A DNA stretch of 64,000 bases from the NCBI RefSeq assembly GCF_024029915.1, contig NZ_CP097478.1, positions 310,001 through 374,000 on the forward strand. Reading direction: 5' to 3'. The translations under genes and the position numbers were made by a program. This document shows, one piece after another, positions 43,742 through 51,834 of the stretch; within the stretch, counting starts at the first letter, position 1; each line of letters starts with the position of its first letter. This DNA is from Fructilactobacillus ixorae (lineage in GTDB: Bacteria > Bacillota > Bacilli > Lactobacillales > Lactobacillaceae). Under the pieces are notes generated by a model. The model saw only the letters and a list, made by a program, of their open reading frames with translations. It did no database searches and was not told the origin of the DNA.

Positions 43742-44755
43742 TTATTGATTGTGATTGTGTTCCCACGAATCAATCTTGTAATCCGCGTCGGTCATTGCCT
43801 CCACGTTTCCGAGCCGGTAGCCATTTCCGACTTCTGAGAAGAAGTCATGGTTCACGGTGGAGGTGGAGATGCCGTTCATGACCACGGGGTTGACGTCTTC
43901 CGCGGTGTCAGGGAACATTGGATCTTGCCCGAGATTCATGAGGGCTTTGTTAGCATTGTACCGAATAAAGGTTAGGACCTTATCAGTCCAGCCTACTTGA
44001 TCATAGAGCAGGTGCGTGTACTTTTCTTCGTTTTCATAGAGATCGTATAAAAAGCTGTACATCCAGTCCTTGAGGGCTTGCTGCTCATTCGTACTCAGTT
44101 GGTTAAATTCGGCTTGGAACTTGTAACCAATGTAGGTTCCGTGGACCGATTCATCCCGAATGATCAACTTAATGATTTCAGCAACGTTGGTGAGTTGGTT
44201 GTGGCCAAGGTACCACAGGGGCGTGAAGAAGCCGGAGTAAAAGAGGAAGGTTTCCAGGAAAACACTGGAAATTTTCTTTTTGAGGGGACTCTCATCGTCA
44301 TGGTAGAGGGTGTAAATGCGCTTGGTTTTATTCTGCAGAAATTCTTCGGAATCACTCCACGCAAAAATTTCACTGATTTCCTTTGGTGTATTCAACGTGG
44401 AAAAAATCGTGGAGTAACTTTTGGCGTGAACCGATTCCATGAATTGGATGTTGTTTAACACGGCGATTTCGTGTTGCGTTTTGGCGTTTAACCGTAAGGC
44501 CGCCATCCCGTCCTGGGACTGGAGGGTATCTAACAGGGTCAAGCCCCCAAACACGTGTCCCACTAACCATTTGTGGTCATCGTCAAGTTCGCGCCAGTCC
44601 TTTAAATCATTAGAAACTGGCACCCGCGTATCGAGCCAAAATTGTTCCGTGAGTTTGTGCCACGTGGCCTTATCAATCTCATCGGAGACCTCGTTCCAGT
44701 TAATCGCTTCGTAGTTCCCATCCCATTTTCCGGTTAATACTTTGTTAAGATCCAT
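43742..44755 (-). CDS. nrdF: class Ib ribonucleotide reductase, beta subunit
   Basis: Carries the metal-tyrosyl radical of aerobic ribonucleotide reductase. 337 residues with the ferritin-like ligand motifs (ESVHAKSY and DESVHGTYIG). Last gene of nrdHEF, 14 bases after nrdE. SD GGAGGAG precedes the start. Confidence 0.96.
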   Translation of the reverse strand: MDLNKVLTGKWDGNYEAINWNEVSDEIDKATWHKLTEQFWLDTRVPVSNDLKDWRELDDDHKWLVGHVFGGLTLLDTLQSQDGMAALRLNAKTQHEIAVLNNIQFMESVHAKSYSTIFSTLNTPKEISEIFAWSDSEEFLQNKTKRIYTLYHDDESPLKKKISSVFLETFLFYSGFFTPLWYLGHNQLTNVAEIIKLIIRDESVHGTYIGYKFQAEFNQLSTNEQQALKDWMYSFLYDLYENEEKYTHLLYDQVGWTDKVLTFIRYNANKALMNLGQDPMFPDTAEDVNPVVMNGISTSTVNHDFFSEVGNGYRLGNVEAMTDADYKIDSWEHNHNQ

Positions 44756-44769
44756 GACCTGTTCTCCTC

Positions 44770-46938
44770 CTAAATGACGCAGCTTTCACATTCGTTGGCG
44801 CCCACCGTATCGTTGTTATCGGTAAACGTCCGTACGTAGTAAATGGATTTGATGCCCTTGTAGTGAGCGTAGTTTCTGAGAATGGTTAAGTCCCGGGTTG
44901 ACATTTTGTCAGAACGTCCGTCCTTCCATTCGTACATTCCGGCCGGAATCGTCGACCGCATGAACATTGTCATACTCAAGCTTTGATCCACGTGCTGTTG
45001 GGCAGCAGCATAGATATCAATTTCTTTACGCATGTCAACGTCATAGGCCGATTCGTAGTACTTGAGGGTGTCGTTGGAAAGGTAGGGAGCGGGGTAGAAA
45101 ATGGTCCCAATTTTGGCTTCCTGCCGTTCTTCAATCCGACTCACAATCGGAGCTAGACTAGCCGTCGCATCACCGATGTAAGAGGTGGAGCCGTTGGGAG
45201 CCACAGCTAACCGATTTTGGTGGTACAGGCCAGTTTGCATGACCGCTTCTTTAAGGTTCGCCCAGTCCGCAGGGCTCGGGATGAAGGTCTCTGCAAACAG
45301 CTCCTTGACCCGGTCGGAAGTGGGACCCCAGTCATGCTCTAGGTACTGATCAAAGTAACTCCCGTCGGCGTACTTGCTATTTTCAAAGTTATGGAAAGTT
45401 TGATTCCGTTCCTTCGCTAACTTGTTTGAGGCAACTAGGCTCCAGTAGTTAAGGAGCATAAAGTAAATGCTCGTGAATTCAATTGATTCCTGGGAACCAT
45501 AGTACATGTGGTGCAAAGCAAAGTACGAGTGCAACCCCATGGCTCCAAGGCCGATGGAATGACTCAGGTCATTGCCGTGGCGAATCGATGGAACCGTGTT
45601 AATTTGACTGATGTCAGTCACGAAGGTGAGGGCCCGGACCATGGATTCAACTGATTTTCCAAAGTCTGGTGATTGCATCAAGTTCACGACGTTCGTGGAA
45701 CCAAGGTTACAGGACACGTCCGTTCCCAGTTTTTCGTATTGTTGTTCATCATTAATGATGGACGGGGTTTGCACCTGCATGATTTCTGAACACAGGTTAC
45801 TCATCACAATTTTGCCGTCAATGGGATTGTCCCGGTTGGCCGTATCAATGTTAATGATGTAAGGATAACCAGATTCCTGTTGTAACTTACCAATCTCCGT
45901 TTCAAGGTCGCGGGCCTTGATGAATTGCTTGTGAATCTGGTCGTTGTTAACTAAGTTGTCGTATTCCTGCGTAATGTCAACGTAGGAGAAGGGAACCCCG
46001 TAGACCTGTTCCACGTCGTAGGGACTAAAGAGCGCCATGTCAGCATCATCTGCTGCTAATTCATAGAATTTATCGGGAACCGTCACCCCTAACGAGAGGG
46101 TGTTGACCCGAATTTTTTCGTCGGCATTTTCCTTTTTCACAGCTAAGAAATCAATAATATCGGGGTGAAAAACACTCAGATAGACCACTCCGGCTCCCTG
46201 CCGTTGCCCTAGTTGGTTAGAATAGCTAAAGCTATCTTCCAATAACTTCATGACCGGCATTACGCCACTGGCAGCCCCGTCAATGTGCTTGATGGGATCG
46301 CCCGCAGCCCGCAGGTTATTAAGGTTAATTCCAACTCCACCACCAATTTTCGAAAGTTGGAGGGCAGAATTAATCGTCCTCCCAATGCTATTCATATCAT
46401 CGGTTGACTGAATTAAGAAGCAGGAAACGAACTCGCCCCGGCGTTTTTTACCGGCGTTTAAAAAGGTCGGCGTGGCCGGTTGGAAGCGTTGATGAATTAG
46501 TTCATCAGCCAGGCTCATGGCCAGATCTTGATCGCCATGGGCGAGGTACAAGGCGTTCATGGCCGTTCGATCGATGTAGCTTTCGAGGTATTGATTGCCA
46601 TCGTTAGTTTTAAGGGCGTACTGCGCATAAAACTTGTAAGCAGCCATAAAGGAATGGAAGTGAAAATGCTGGCTGTTTAAGTAGGCATACAGCTTTTCGA
46701 TAAACGCGCTTGGATACAGCTGCAGAAATTCGGCCTCCACGTAATCGTGGTTAATGAGGTAGTCAAACCGGTCGCTGAGGGACTCAAAGTGGACGGTATT
46801 AGGAGCAACATTTTCCTTTAAAAAGGCCTCTAGTGCTTCTTGGTCCTTATCCAGCCGGATTTTACCGTCCTTCGTTGGAATGTTAATTTCATTATTTAAC
46901 CGAAAATAACTGGCATCCGTGTGGTCTTTTAATGACAT
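44770..46938 (-). CDS. nrdE: class Ib ribonucleotide reductase, alpha subunit
   Basis: Catalytic subunit converting NDPs to dNDPs. 722 residues; active-site cysteines in FVSCFLIQS and the NLCSEI segment, and the C-terminal shuttle pair CESC, which is re-reduced by NrdH. N-terminal ATP-cone is short, as in class Ib enzymes. SD AAGGGGA precedes the start. Confidence 0.96.
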   Translation of the reverse strand: MSLKDHTDASYFRLNNEINIPTKDGKIRLDKDQEALEAFLKENVAPNTVHFESLSDRFDYLINHDYVEAEFLQLYPSAFIEKLYAYLNSQHFHFHSFMAAYKFYAQYALKTNDGNQYLESYIDRTAMNALYLAHGDQDLAMSLADELIHQRFQPATPTFLNAGKKRRGEFVSCFLIQSTDDMNSIGRTINSALQLSKIGGGVGINLNNLRAAGDPIKHIDGAASGVMPVMKLLEDSFSYSNQLGQRQGAGVVYLSVFHPDIIDFLAVKKENADEKIRVNTLSLGVTVPDKFYELAADDADMALFSPYDVEQVYGVPFSYVDITQEYDNLVNNDQIHKQFIKARDLETEIGKLQQESGYPYIINIDTANRDNPIDGKIVMSNLCSEIMQVQTPSIINDEQQYEKLGTDVSCNLGSTNVVNLMQSPDFGKSVESMVRALTFVTDISQINTVPSIRHGNDLSHSIGLGAMGLHSYFALHHMYYGSQESIEFTSIYFMLLNYWSLVASNKLAKERNQTFHNFENSKYADGSYFDQYLEHDWGPTSDRVKELFAETFIPSPADWANLKEAVMQTGLYHQNRLAVAPNGSTSYIGDATASLAPIVSRIEERQEAKIGTIFYPAPYLSNDTLKYYESAYDVDMRKEIDIYAAAQQHVDQSLSMTMFMRSTIPAGMYEWKDGRSDKMSTRDLTILRNYAHYKGIKSIYYVRTFTDNNDTVGANECESCVI

Positions 46939-46977
46939 ATACTGATTCCCCTTAATGTGTATAATGAAAGTAATGGA

Positions 46978-47223
46978 TTAGGCGGTTAAAAGAGCGTCAA
47001 CTAATTTTTGCAGTTGATCGGGACGAAACCCACCAAATGAATCAATTATTTCGGATTCAACCACTGGAACCGCTTGAAAGCCCTGGGCTTTTAAGTAGGG
47101 AATTAGGTCGGGATTTTCACTGGTATTCTGTTCCGTGAAATCCACGTTGTGTTCGGTCAAAAACCGCTTGGTCATTTTGCATTGGATGCAATTATCCTTG
47201 GTGTAGACGGTAATTTGTTTCAT
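46978..47223 (-). CDS. nrdH: glutaredoxin-like protein NrdH
   Basis: Electron donor for NrdEF. 81 residues with the redox pair CIQC (C12, C15) and the NrdH-type GFRPDQL C-terminal motif. First gene of the minus-strand nrd operon. The flavodoxin nrdI, usually found in this operon, is not here. Confidence 0.95.
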   Translation of the reverse strand: MKQITVYTKDNCIQCKMTKRFLTEHNVDFTEQNTSENPDLIPYLKAQGFQAVPVVESEIIDSFGGFRPDQLQKLVDALLTA

Positions 47224-47257
47224 GATTCGACTCCTTCTTTCGTTTAACTATGCTTTG

Positions 47258-47285
47258 ATTCTACTCTTAAATTGGATTCTTTCAA
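47258..47285 (-). promoter_or_regulatory. nrdHEF promoter
   Basis: On the minus strand: TTGAAA (47285-47280), 16-base spacer, TAGAAT (47263-47258), 35 bases before nrdH. The NrdR-like boxes lie just upstream. Confidence 0.6.
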
Positions 47286-47294
47286 CTACAAAAA

Positions 47295-47341
47295 TACCAC
47301 ATGTAGTGGCCCTTGGTTGGGGAACACACTATATGTGGTAT
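47295..47341 (-). promoter_or_regulatory. pair of NrdR boxes
   Basis: TACCACATGTAGTGGC (47295-47310) and ACACTATATGTGGTAT (47326-47341) resemble the NrdR consensus ACACTATATATAGTGT. Their starts are exactly 31 bases apart, three helical turns, as in known tandem NrdR sites. NrdR with dATP would repress nrdHEF. Box 2 may also touch the promoter of the divergent methyltransferase. Confidence 0.75.
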
Positions 47342-47378
47342 GTGAAACAAAATATTAAATTTAAAGGACGTGTTACTT

Positions 47379-47987
47379 ATGAGTGATTATTATTATACAC
47401 CGAATCCCGAAGTGGAGCATGCTGAAACGGAATGGGAATTTACCCTTGAAAACACCACGCTCCGTTTCCATTCCGATAACGGCGTGTTTTCCAAGCGGAC
47501 GGTTGATTACGGTTCTCGGGTCCTCATCCAAAACGTTAATTTCCAGGACTTACCAGCAGGAGCTGTTTTAGATCTGGGGTGCGGTTACGGACCAATTGGA
47601 TTATTTTTAGCCGAGGCACACCCCGACCGGGAGTTTGCGCTGGTGGACGTGAACCAGCGGGCGCTAGAGCTTGCGACGCGCAATGCTGATGACAATGGAT
47701 TGACTAACGTGACGGTGGCAACTTCCGACGTATACGCCGGGGTAGCTCGTAGTCAGTATGCCGCCATTGTGACCAATCCGCCGGTTCGAGCGGGAAAAAC
47801 GGTGGTGTCCGCGATGATTACGGAAGCAGCCGCCCACCTCGTGCCCGCCGGCCGGTTAAGCGTGGTGTTGCAAAAAAAGCAGGGGGCGCCCTCAGCGGAA
47901 CGGCTGATGCAGCAGACCTTTGGCAACGTGCGGGTGGTCAAACGCGACAAGGGTTACTATGTATTAGAAAGTACTAAACAATCATGA
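47379..47987 (+). CDS. RsmC-like class I SAM methyltransferase
   Basis: A 202-residue protein with the SAM loop LDLGCGYGPIG near 64-74 and TNPPVRAG, an NPP motif of N-methylating rRNA enzymes (RsmC/RlmG type). It is the single-domain Gram-positive form, probably modifying a guanine in 16S rRNA; the exact site is inferred. The ATG at 47379 is 10 bases after AAAGGA. It overlaps tadA by 4 bases. Confidence 0.85.
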   Translation: MSDYYYTPNPEVEHAETEWEFTLENTTLRFHSDNGVFSKRTVDYGSRVLIQNVNFQDLPAGAVLDLGCGYGPIGLFLAEAHPDREFALVDVNQRALELATRNADDNGLTNVTVATSDVYAGVARSQYAAIVTNPPVRAGKTVVSAMITEAAAHLVPAGRLSVVLQKKQGAPSAERLMQQTFGNVRVVKRDKGYYVLESTKQS

Positions 47988-48460
47988 AAACAGCGGCTGA
48001 AAAATACATGGGACGGGCGCTAGTCGAAGCCCGCTTTGCCGCCCAGATTGGTGAGATTCCAATCGGTGCGGTCATTGTCCACGATCACCAGGTGATTGGA
48101 ACGGGGCATAACCTGCGCGAACACACGCAACTAACGACCCAACATGCCGAGCTAATGGCGATTGAAGCAGCCTGTTTAACCCTGCACAGTTGGCGGCTAA
48201 CGGACTGTACCCTCTACGTGACGATTGAGCCCTGTTTAATGTGTGCAGGAGCCATCCTGAACGCCCGGATTCCCCGGGTGGTGTATGGAGCTGCCAATCC
48301 GAAAGCGGGTGCGGGCGAGAGTTTATACCAAGTCCTAACGGATGAACGGCAGAATCATCAGGTGGAGTTACAAACGGGATGTCGAGCCAGCGAAGCGGCC
48401 CAGATCATGCAACAATTCTTTCGTTCGAAACGGAAACAGCATCGGAAAAAACTGCGGTAA
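47984..48460 (+). CDS. tadA: tRNA-specific adenosine deaminase
   Basis: Converts A34 to inosine in the tRNA-Arg wobble position. 158 residues; zinc site H54 in HAE (E56 catalytic) and C84/C87 in PCLMC. Basic C-terminal tail binds tRNA. ATGA overlap with the methyltransferase gene indicates coupling; its SD lies inside that gene. Confidence 0.95.
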   Translation: MKTAAEKYMGRALVEARFAAQIGEIPIGAVIVHDHQVIGTGHNLREHTQLTTQHAELMAIEAACLTLHSWRLTDCTLYVTIEPCLMCAGAILNARIPRVVYGAANPKAGAGESLYQVLTDERQNHQVELQTGCRASEAAQIMQQFFRSKRKQHRKKLR

Positions 48461-48483
48461 CCACTGGACAATTAAGGACAGCT

Positions 48484-48585
48484 GCGCTATGATAGGAACT
48501 GCCGTAAGGCCTGGAAGCAAAGGTGGACTTACGAACCGTGTCAGGTCCGGAAGGAAGCAGCACTAAGTATTTTTTGCCTTGTGCT
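48484..48585 (+). ncRNA. ffs: signal recognition particle RNA (small bacterial type)
   Basis: The invariant SRP domain IV hairpin GTGTCAGGTCC-GGAA-GGAAGCAGCAC is at 48538-48562. Flanking bases (GCGCTATGATAGG near 48484 and GCCTTGTGC near 48576) would close the outer helix. The ends are approximate. It lies between tadA and dnaX, a common place in Firmicutes. Confidence 0.9.
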
Positions 48586-48603
48586 TCTTGTTGTTAGCAA
48601 ATA

Positions 48604-48638
48604 AGCTCCTAGTCAAGTTGACTAGGAGATTTTTTTTA
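48604..48638 (+). terminator. terminator after SRP RNA
   Basis: CTCCTAGTCAA and TTGACTAGGAG are perfectly complementary around GT, followed by seven or more T. Confidence 0.92.
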
Positions 48639-48750
48639 CCATCTTACGGGCGCATAAATCCGTGGTTAGTTTGAAGTTGGGAAGTTGGTAATCACCACTC
48701 GTTCTCGCTATAATTAGGGTGAAATGACTGACGAAGAAAGGAAGATGAGC

Positions 48751-50487
48751 ATGAGCTATCAAGCTTTATATCGGGTGTGGCGGCCCCAACGATTCGATGA
48801 AATCGTCGGGCAACCAGTGATTACAAAAACGTTAAAAAACGCCTTGCTAACCGATCAAATTAGCCATGCTTATCTATTTAGTGGGCCCCGGGGAACGGGG
48901 AAGACGTCAACGGCTAAGATTTTAGCGAAGGCCGTCAACTGTCAACATTTAGAAGATGGCGAGCCTTGTAACGAATGTGAGACTTGTGTGGCCATTAATC
49001 AGGGCGCACTAAACGATGTGATTGAGATTGATGCAGCCTCTAATAATGGGGTTGAAGAAATCCGTAACATTCGGGATAAGGCCAAGTATGCGCCCACGGA
49101 GGCCACCTATAAGGTGTACATCATTGATGAAGTTCACATGCTGTCAACAGGAGCCTTTAATGCCCTGCTGAAAACCTTAGAGGAACCACCCAGCCACGTA
49201 ATCTTTATATTAGCGACGACGGAACCTCATAAAATTCCGGCGACCATCTTATCACGGTTACAACGGTTCGACTTTAAACGGATTAACGCCGCAGACATTC
49301 GGATGCAAATGGAAAAGATTTTGCAGGAAAAGCAGGTCAAATATGATGACCGGGCGGTGAAAATGATTGCGCGCAGTGCCGAGGGGGGAATGCGGGATGC
49401 CCTAAGTATCCTTGACCAAGCGCTCTCATACGATGCAGACGAATTGACGTATGAGAGTGCGCTCCAGGTAACGGGGAGCGTGGCTCGAGATGAATTACAA
49501 AGTTACTTTGAAGCAGTCCTGGCCGGTGAGGTCGGGGCGGGGCTGAAAGTGGTGGCGGAACTCCTTGCGGCCGGGAAGGACTCCAGTCAGTTTCTGGAGG
49601 ATTTGATTGATTATTGTCAAAACCTGTTATTGTACCAACAAGATCAAGCACTCGTCCCAGAGGATGAATTAGGGTTGCTTGGCGATCACTTTGCAAAGAT
49701 TGCCACCACGGTCCCACAACGCCGACTTTACCGGTACGTCGAAATTATTAATGAGGTGCAACAACAGGTGCGGTTTACCTATCATCCCGAACTGTACTTG
49801 GATATTTTAACCGTTCGGTTAGCGGATGAAACGGGGGCGGAGCAACCAGCTACCACTCAGGCGGATGCCACCACCGATCCAGCGTACCAACAGTTAAACC
49901 AGCAACTCACCGAGTTGAAACGGCAACTCCAGGAGTTACAACAACGTTCAGTGGCCCGTCCCGCACCGACAACTGCTACTCAAACGCAGGCAGCACCGAA
50001 ACGAACGGTGCCCAATCAGCAGGGAACGCCCGAGCTTGACGTCCAGGGAATTTTTGCGGTGCTTGATGCGGCCACGAAACCAGCCTTAGAACAGTATCGC
50101 AGTCAGTGGGATGCTTTGTTACAATTGTTAAGTGTCACCCAACGGGCGGTCTTGCACGTGGCGCGCCCTGTCGCTGCTAGTGAAAATGGGGTTGTAATCG
50201 CGTTTGACTACGGGTTCTTGTACCAAAAAGCGGGGAGTGATGACCAGTTACTGGCGGACGTAAACCGGGGACTTGAACAATTACTGGGAAAGACGCCGAC
50301 GGTTTTGTTTGTGCCAAAGGAATCATGGCCGAACCTGCGGCAGGAATACTTGCAACAACATTCCCGCAAACCGGAACCCGCGGCGCCAGCGACTAAACCG
50401 GCGCAACCAACGGAAGCGGAACCGCGTAACGTGCGTAAGGCTAAGGAACTGTTTGGTGATGAATTAGTTGATGTTCAAGATGATTAA
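48751..50487 (+). CDS. dnaX: DNA polymerase III subunits gamma and tau
   Basis: Clamp loader ATPase. 578 residues from ATG 48751, which is 8 bases after AAAGGA (earlier in-frame ATGs at 48724 and 48745 fit the SD less well). AAA+ domain with Walker A GPRGTGKTS near 45, four-cysteine zinc module (CQHLEDGEPCNECETC) and DEVHMLS. The C-terminal half is Gln/Pro/Thr-rich tau sequence. Begins the dnaX-ybaB-recR-yaaL operon. Confidence 0.95.
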   Translation: MSYQALYRVWRPQRFDEIVGQPVITKTLKNALLTDQISHAYLFSGPRGTGKTSTAKILAKAVNCQHLEDGEPCNECETCVAINQGALNDVIEIDAASNNGVEEIRNIRDKAKYAPTEATYKVYIIDEVHMLSTGAFNALLKTLEEPPSHVIFILATTEPHKIPATILSRLQRFDFKRINAADIRMQMEKILQEKQVKYDDRAVKMIARSAEGGMRDALSILDQALSYDADELTYESALQVTGSVARDELQSYFEAVLAGEVGAGLKVVAELLAAGKDSSQFLEDLIDYCQNLLLYQQDQALVPEDELGLLGDHFAKIATTVPQRRLYRYVEIINEVQQQVRFTYHPELYLDILTVRLADETGAEQPATTQADATTDPAYQQLNQQLTELKRQLQELQQRSVARPAPTTATQTQAAPKRTVPNQQGTPELDVQGIFAVLDAATKPALEQYRSQWDALLQLLSVTQRAVLHVARPVAASENGVVIAFDYGFLYQKAGSDDQLLADVNRGLEQLLGKTPTVLFVPKESWPNLRQEYLQQHSRKPEPAAPATKPAQPTEAEPRNVRKAKELFGDELVDVQDD

Positions 50488-50506
50488 AAAGTAAGGAGTT
50501 AGCAAA

Positions 50507-50827
50507 ATGGCAATGAACGGAATGAACATGGGAAAATTGATGCAACAAGCACAGGAAATGCAACGAAAGATGAGTGCCCAACAAAGTGAGATTGAAAAGC
50601 AAGAATTTACGGGAACGGCCCCAGACGGATTAGTAACGGCCACCTTCACGGGAGCGCGGCAAATGAAGGATCTTCAAATTAAACCAGAAGCAATTGATCC
50701 GGATGATCCAGACATGCTATCAGACTTAGTGATTAGCGCTGTTAACGATGCCCTCGGGCAAATTGATGAAACAACGAAGAGTAAAATGGGGCAGTTTACC
50801 CAAGGAATGAACATTCCAGGACTTTAA
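50507..50827 (+). CDS. YbaB/EbfC nucleoid-associated protein
   Basis: A 106-residue DNA-binding protein of the YbaB family. It has the Met/Gln-rich coiled N-terminus (GKLMQQAQEMQRKM) and the conserved centre GTAPDGLVTATFTGARQM. Its place between dnaX and recR is conserved across bacteria. SD AAGGAG. Confidence 0.94.
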   Translation: MAMNGMNMGKLMQQAQEMQRKMSAQQSEIEKQEFTGTAPDGLVTATFTGARQMKDLQIKPEAIDPDDPDMLSDLVISAVNDALGQIDETTKSKMGQFTQGMNIPGL

Positions 50828-50846
50828 TTGTAAAGAAGGGGTTTAG

Positions 50847-51446
50847 ATGCAATACCCAGAACCAGTTGCAAAGCTGATTGATGGTTACATGCACCTCCCT
50901 GGGATTGGGGAGAAAACGGCCACCCGGTTAGCGTTTTATACCATTGATATGCCCAAGGATGAGGTGCAACAATTTGCCCAAGCACTGTTGGATACTAAGG
51001 GCAAACTTACGGTTTGCTCGATTTGTGGCAATATTACCGAAACGGATCCCTGTGAAATTTGTAGCGACCCAATGAGAGACCAGTCCCAGGTCTTGGTGGT
51101 GGAACAACCAAAAGACATCGCGACGATGGAAAAAATGAAGGATTATCACGGCTTGTACCACGTACTCCATGGGGTGTTGTCCCCAATGGAGGGCAAGGGT
51201 CCCGATGATATCAACATCAGCTCGCTGATTAAACGGTTACAGCAAAACGAACAGATTAAAGAGGTCATCATTGCGACGAATGCAACCCCAGAAGGAGACG
51301 CAACGGCCATGTACCTCGCCCGGTTGCTTAAGCCCGCTGGGTTGAAAGTAACACGCCTCGCGCGGGGCTTAGCGGTCGGAAGCGACATTGAATATGCCGA
51401 TGAAATGACCCTCTTTCGGGCCGTTGAAGGACGAACAGAAATGTGA
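50847..51446 (+). CDS. recR: recombination protein RecR
   Basis: Helps RecF/RecO load RecA at gaps. 199 residues: helix-hairpin-helix ([14 protein letters not shown]), zinc finger ([16 protein letters not shown]) and Toprim domain (VVEQPKDI..., [18 protein letters not shown]). SD AAGGGG. Confidence 0.96.
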   Translation: MQYPEPVAKLIDGYMHLPGIGEKTATRLAFYTIDMPKDEVQQFAQALLDTKGKLTVCSICGNITETDPCEICSDPMRDQSQVLVVEQPKDIATMEKMKDYHGLYHVLHGVLSPMEGKGPDDINISSLIKRLQQNEQIKEVIIATNATPEGDATAMYLARLLKPAGLKVTRLARGLAVGSDIEYADEMTLFRAVEGRTEM

Positions 51447-51453
51447 GGTTAGG

Positions 51454-51699
51454 ATGTTTAATTTTTGGTGGCAGAAAAACTTTGAAAAGCGGTACGATGA
51501 AGCATTACTGCAGTCCTTGAACCTATTAAAGGAAGACTGGGATCAGGCGCAGCAGACGGAAGCCGCGGTAGCCGACGTTGATTCCCAGGTCCAGGCGCAA
51601 ACCAAACTCGCCAAGCAGAAGTTTGAGTTTATGTACCGGCAGGCCCGGTTCCGGGACATTAAAAATGATCACATTCAATCGAGTGTGTATGATTCATAA
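51454..51699 (+). CDS. yaaL: YaaL-family (DUF2508) small protein
   Basis: An 81-residue charged helical protein with no known function, found after recR in most Firmicutes. The ATG at 51454 follows GAGG by 5 bases. Rich in Gln/Ala/Lys, probably coiled; no membrane segment. Confidence 0.85.
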   Translation: MFNFWWQKNFEKRYDEALLQSLNLLKEDWDQAQQTEAAVADVDSQVQAQTKLAKQKFEFMYRQARFRDIKNDHIQSSVYDS

Positions 51700-51703
51700 T
51701 GAC

Positions 51704-51738
51704 AAGCAGCGTTTACGATGATTGAGCGCTGCTTTTTG
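51704..51738 (+). terminator. terminator after yaaL
   Basis: AAGCAGCG and CGCTGCTT around a 15-base loop, followed by TTT. Ends the dnaX operon. Confidence 0.8.
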
Positions 51739-51759
51739 ATTGGTAGGCCTGATTAGGGA

Positions 51760-51787
51760 TTGCAACTCATACTATATAGTGTATAAT
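51760..51787 (+). promoter_or_regulatory. promoter with an operator palindrome, for the MacB-like gene
   Basis: TTGCAA at 51760-51765 and perfect TATAAT at 51782-51787, 16-base spacer. The spacer holds ACTATATAGT (51771-51780), a perfect palindrome, ideally placed for a repressor. The regulator is unknown. Confidence 0.65.
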
Positions 51788-51834
51788 ATCAACCAAACTA
51801 ACTAATAATTATTATTAGTCCAAAGGAGAACTTA

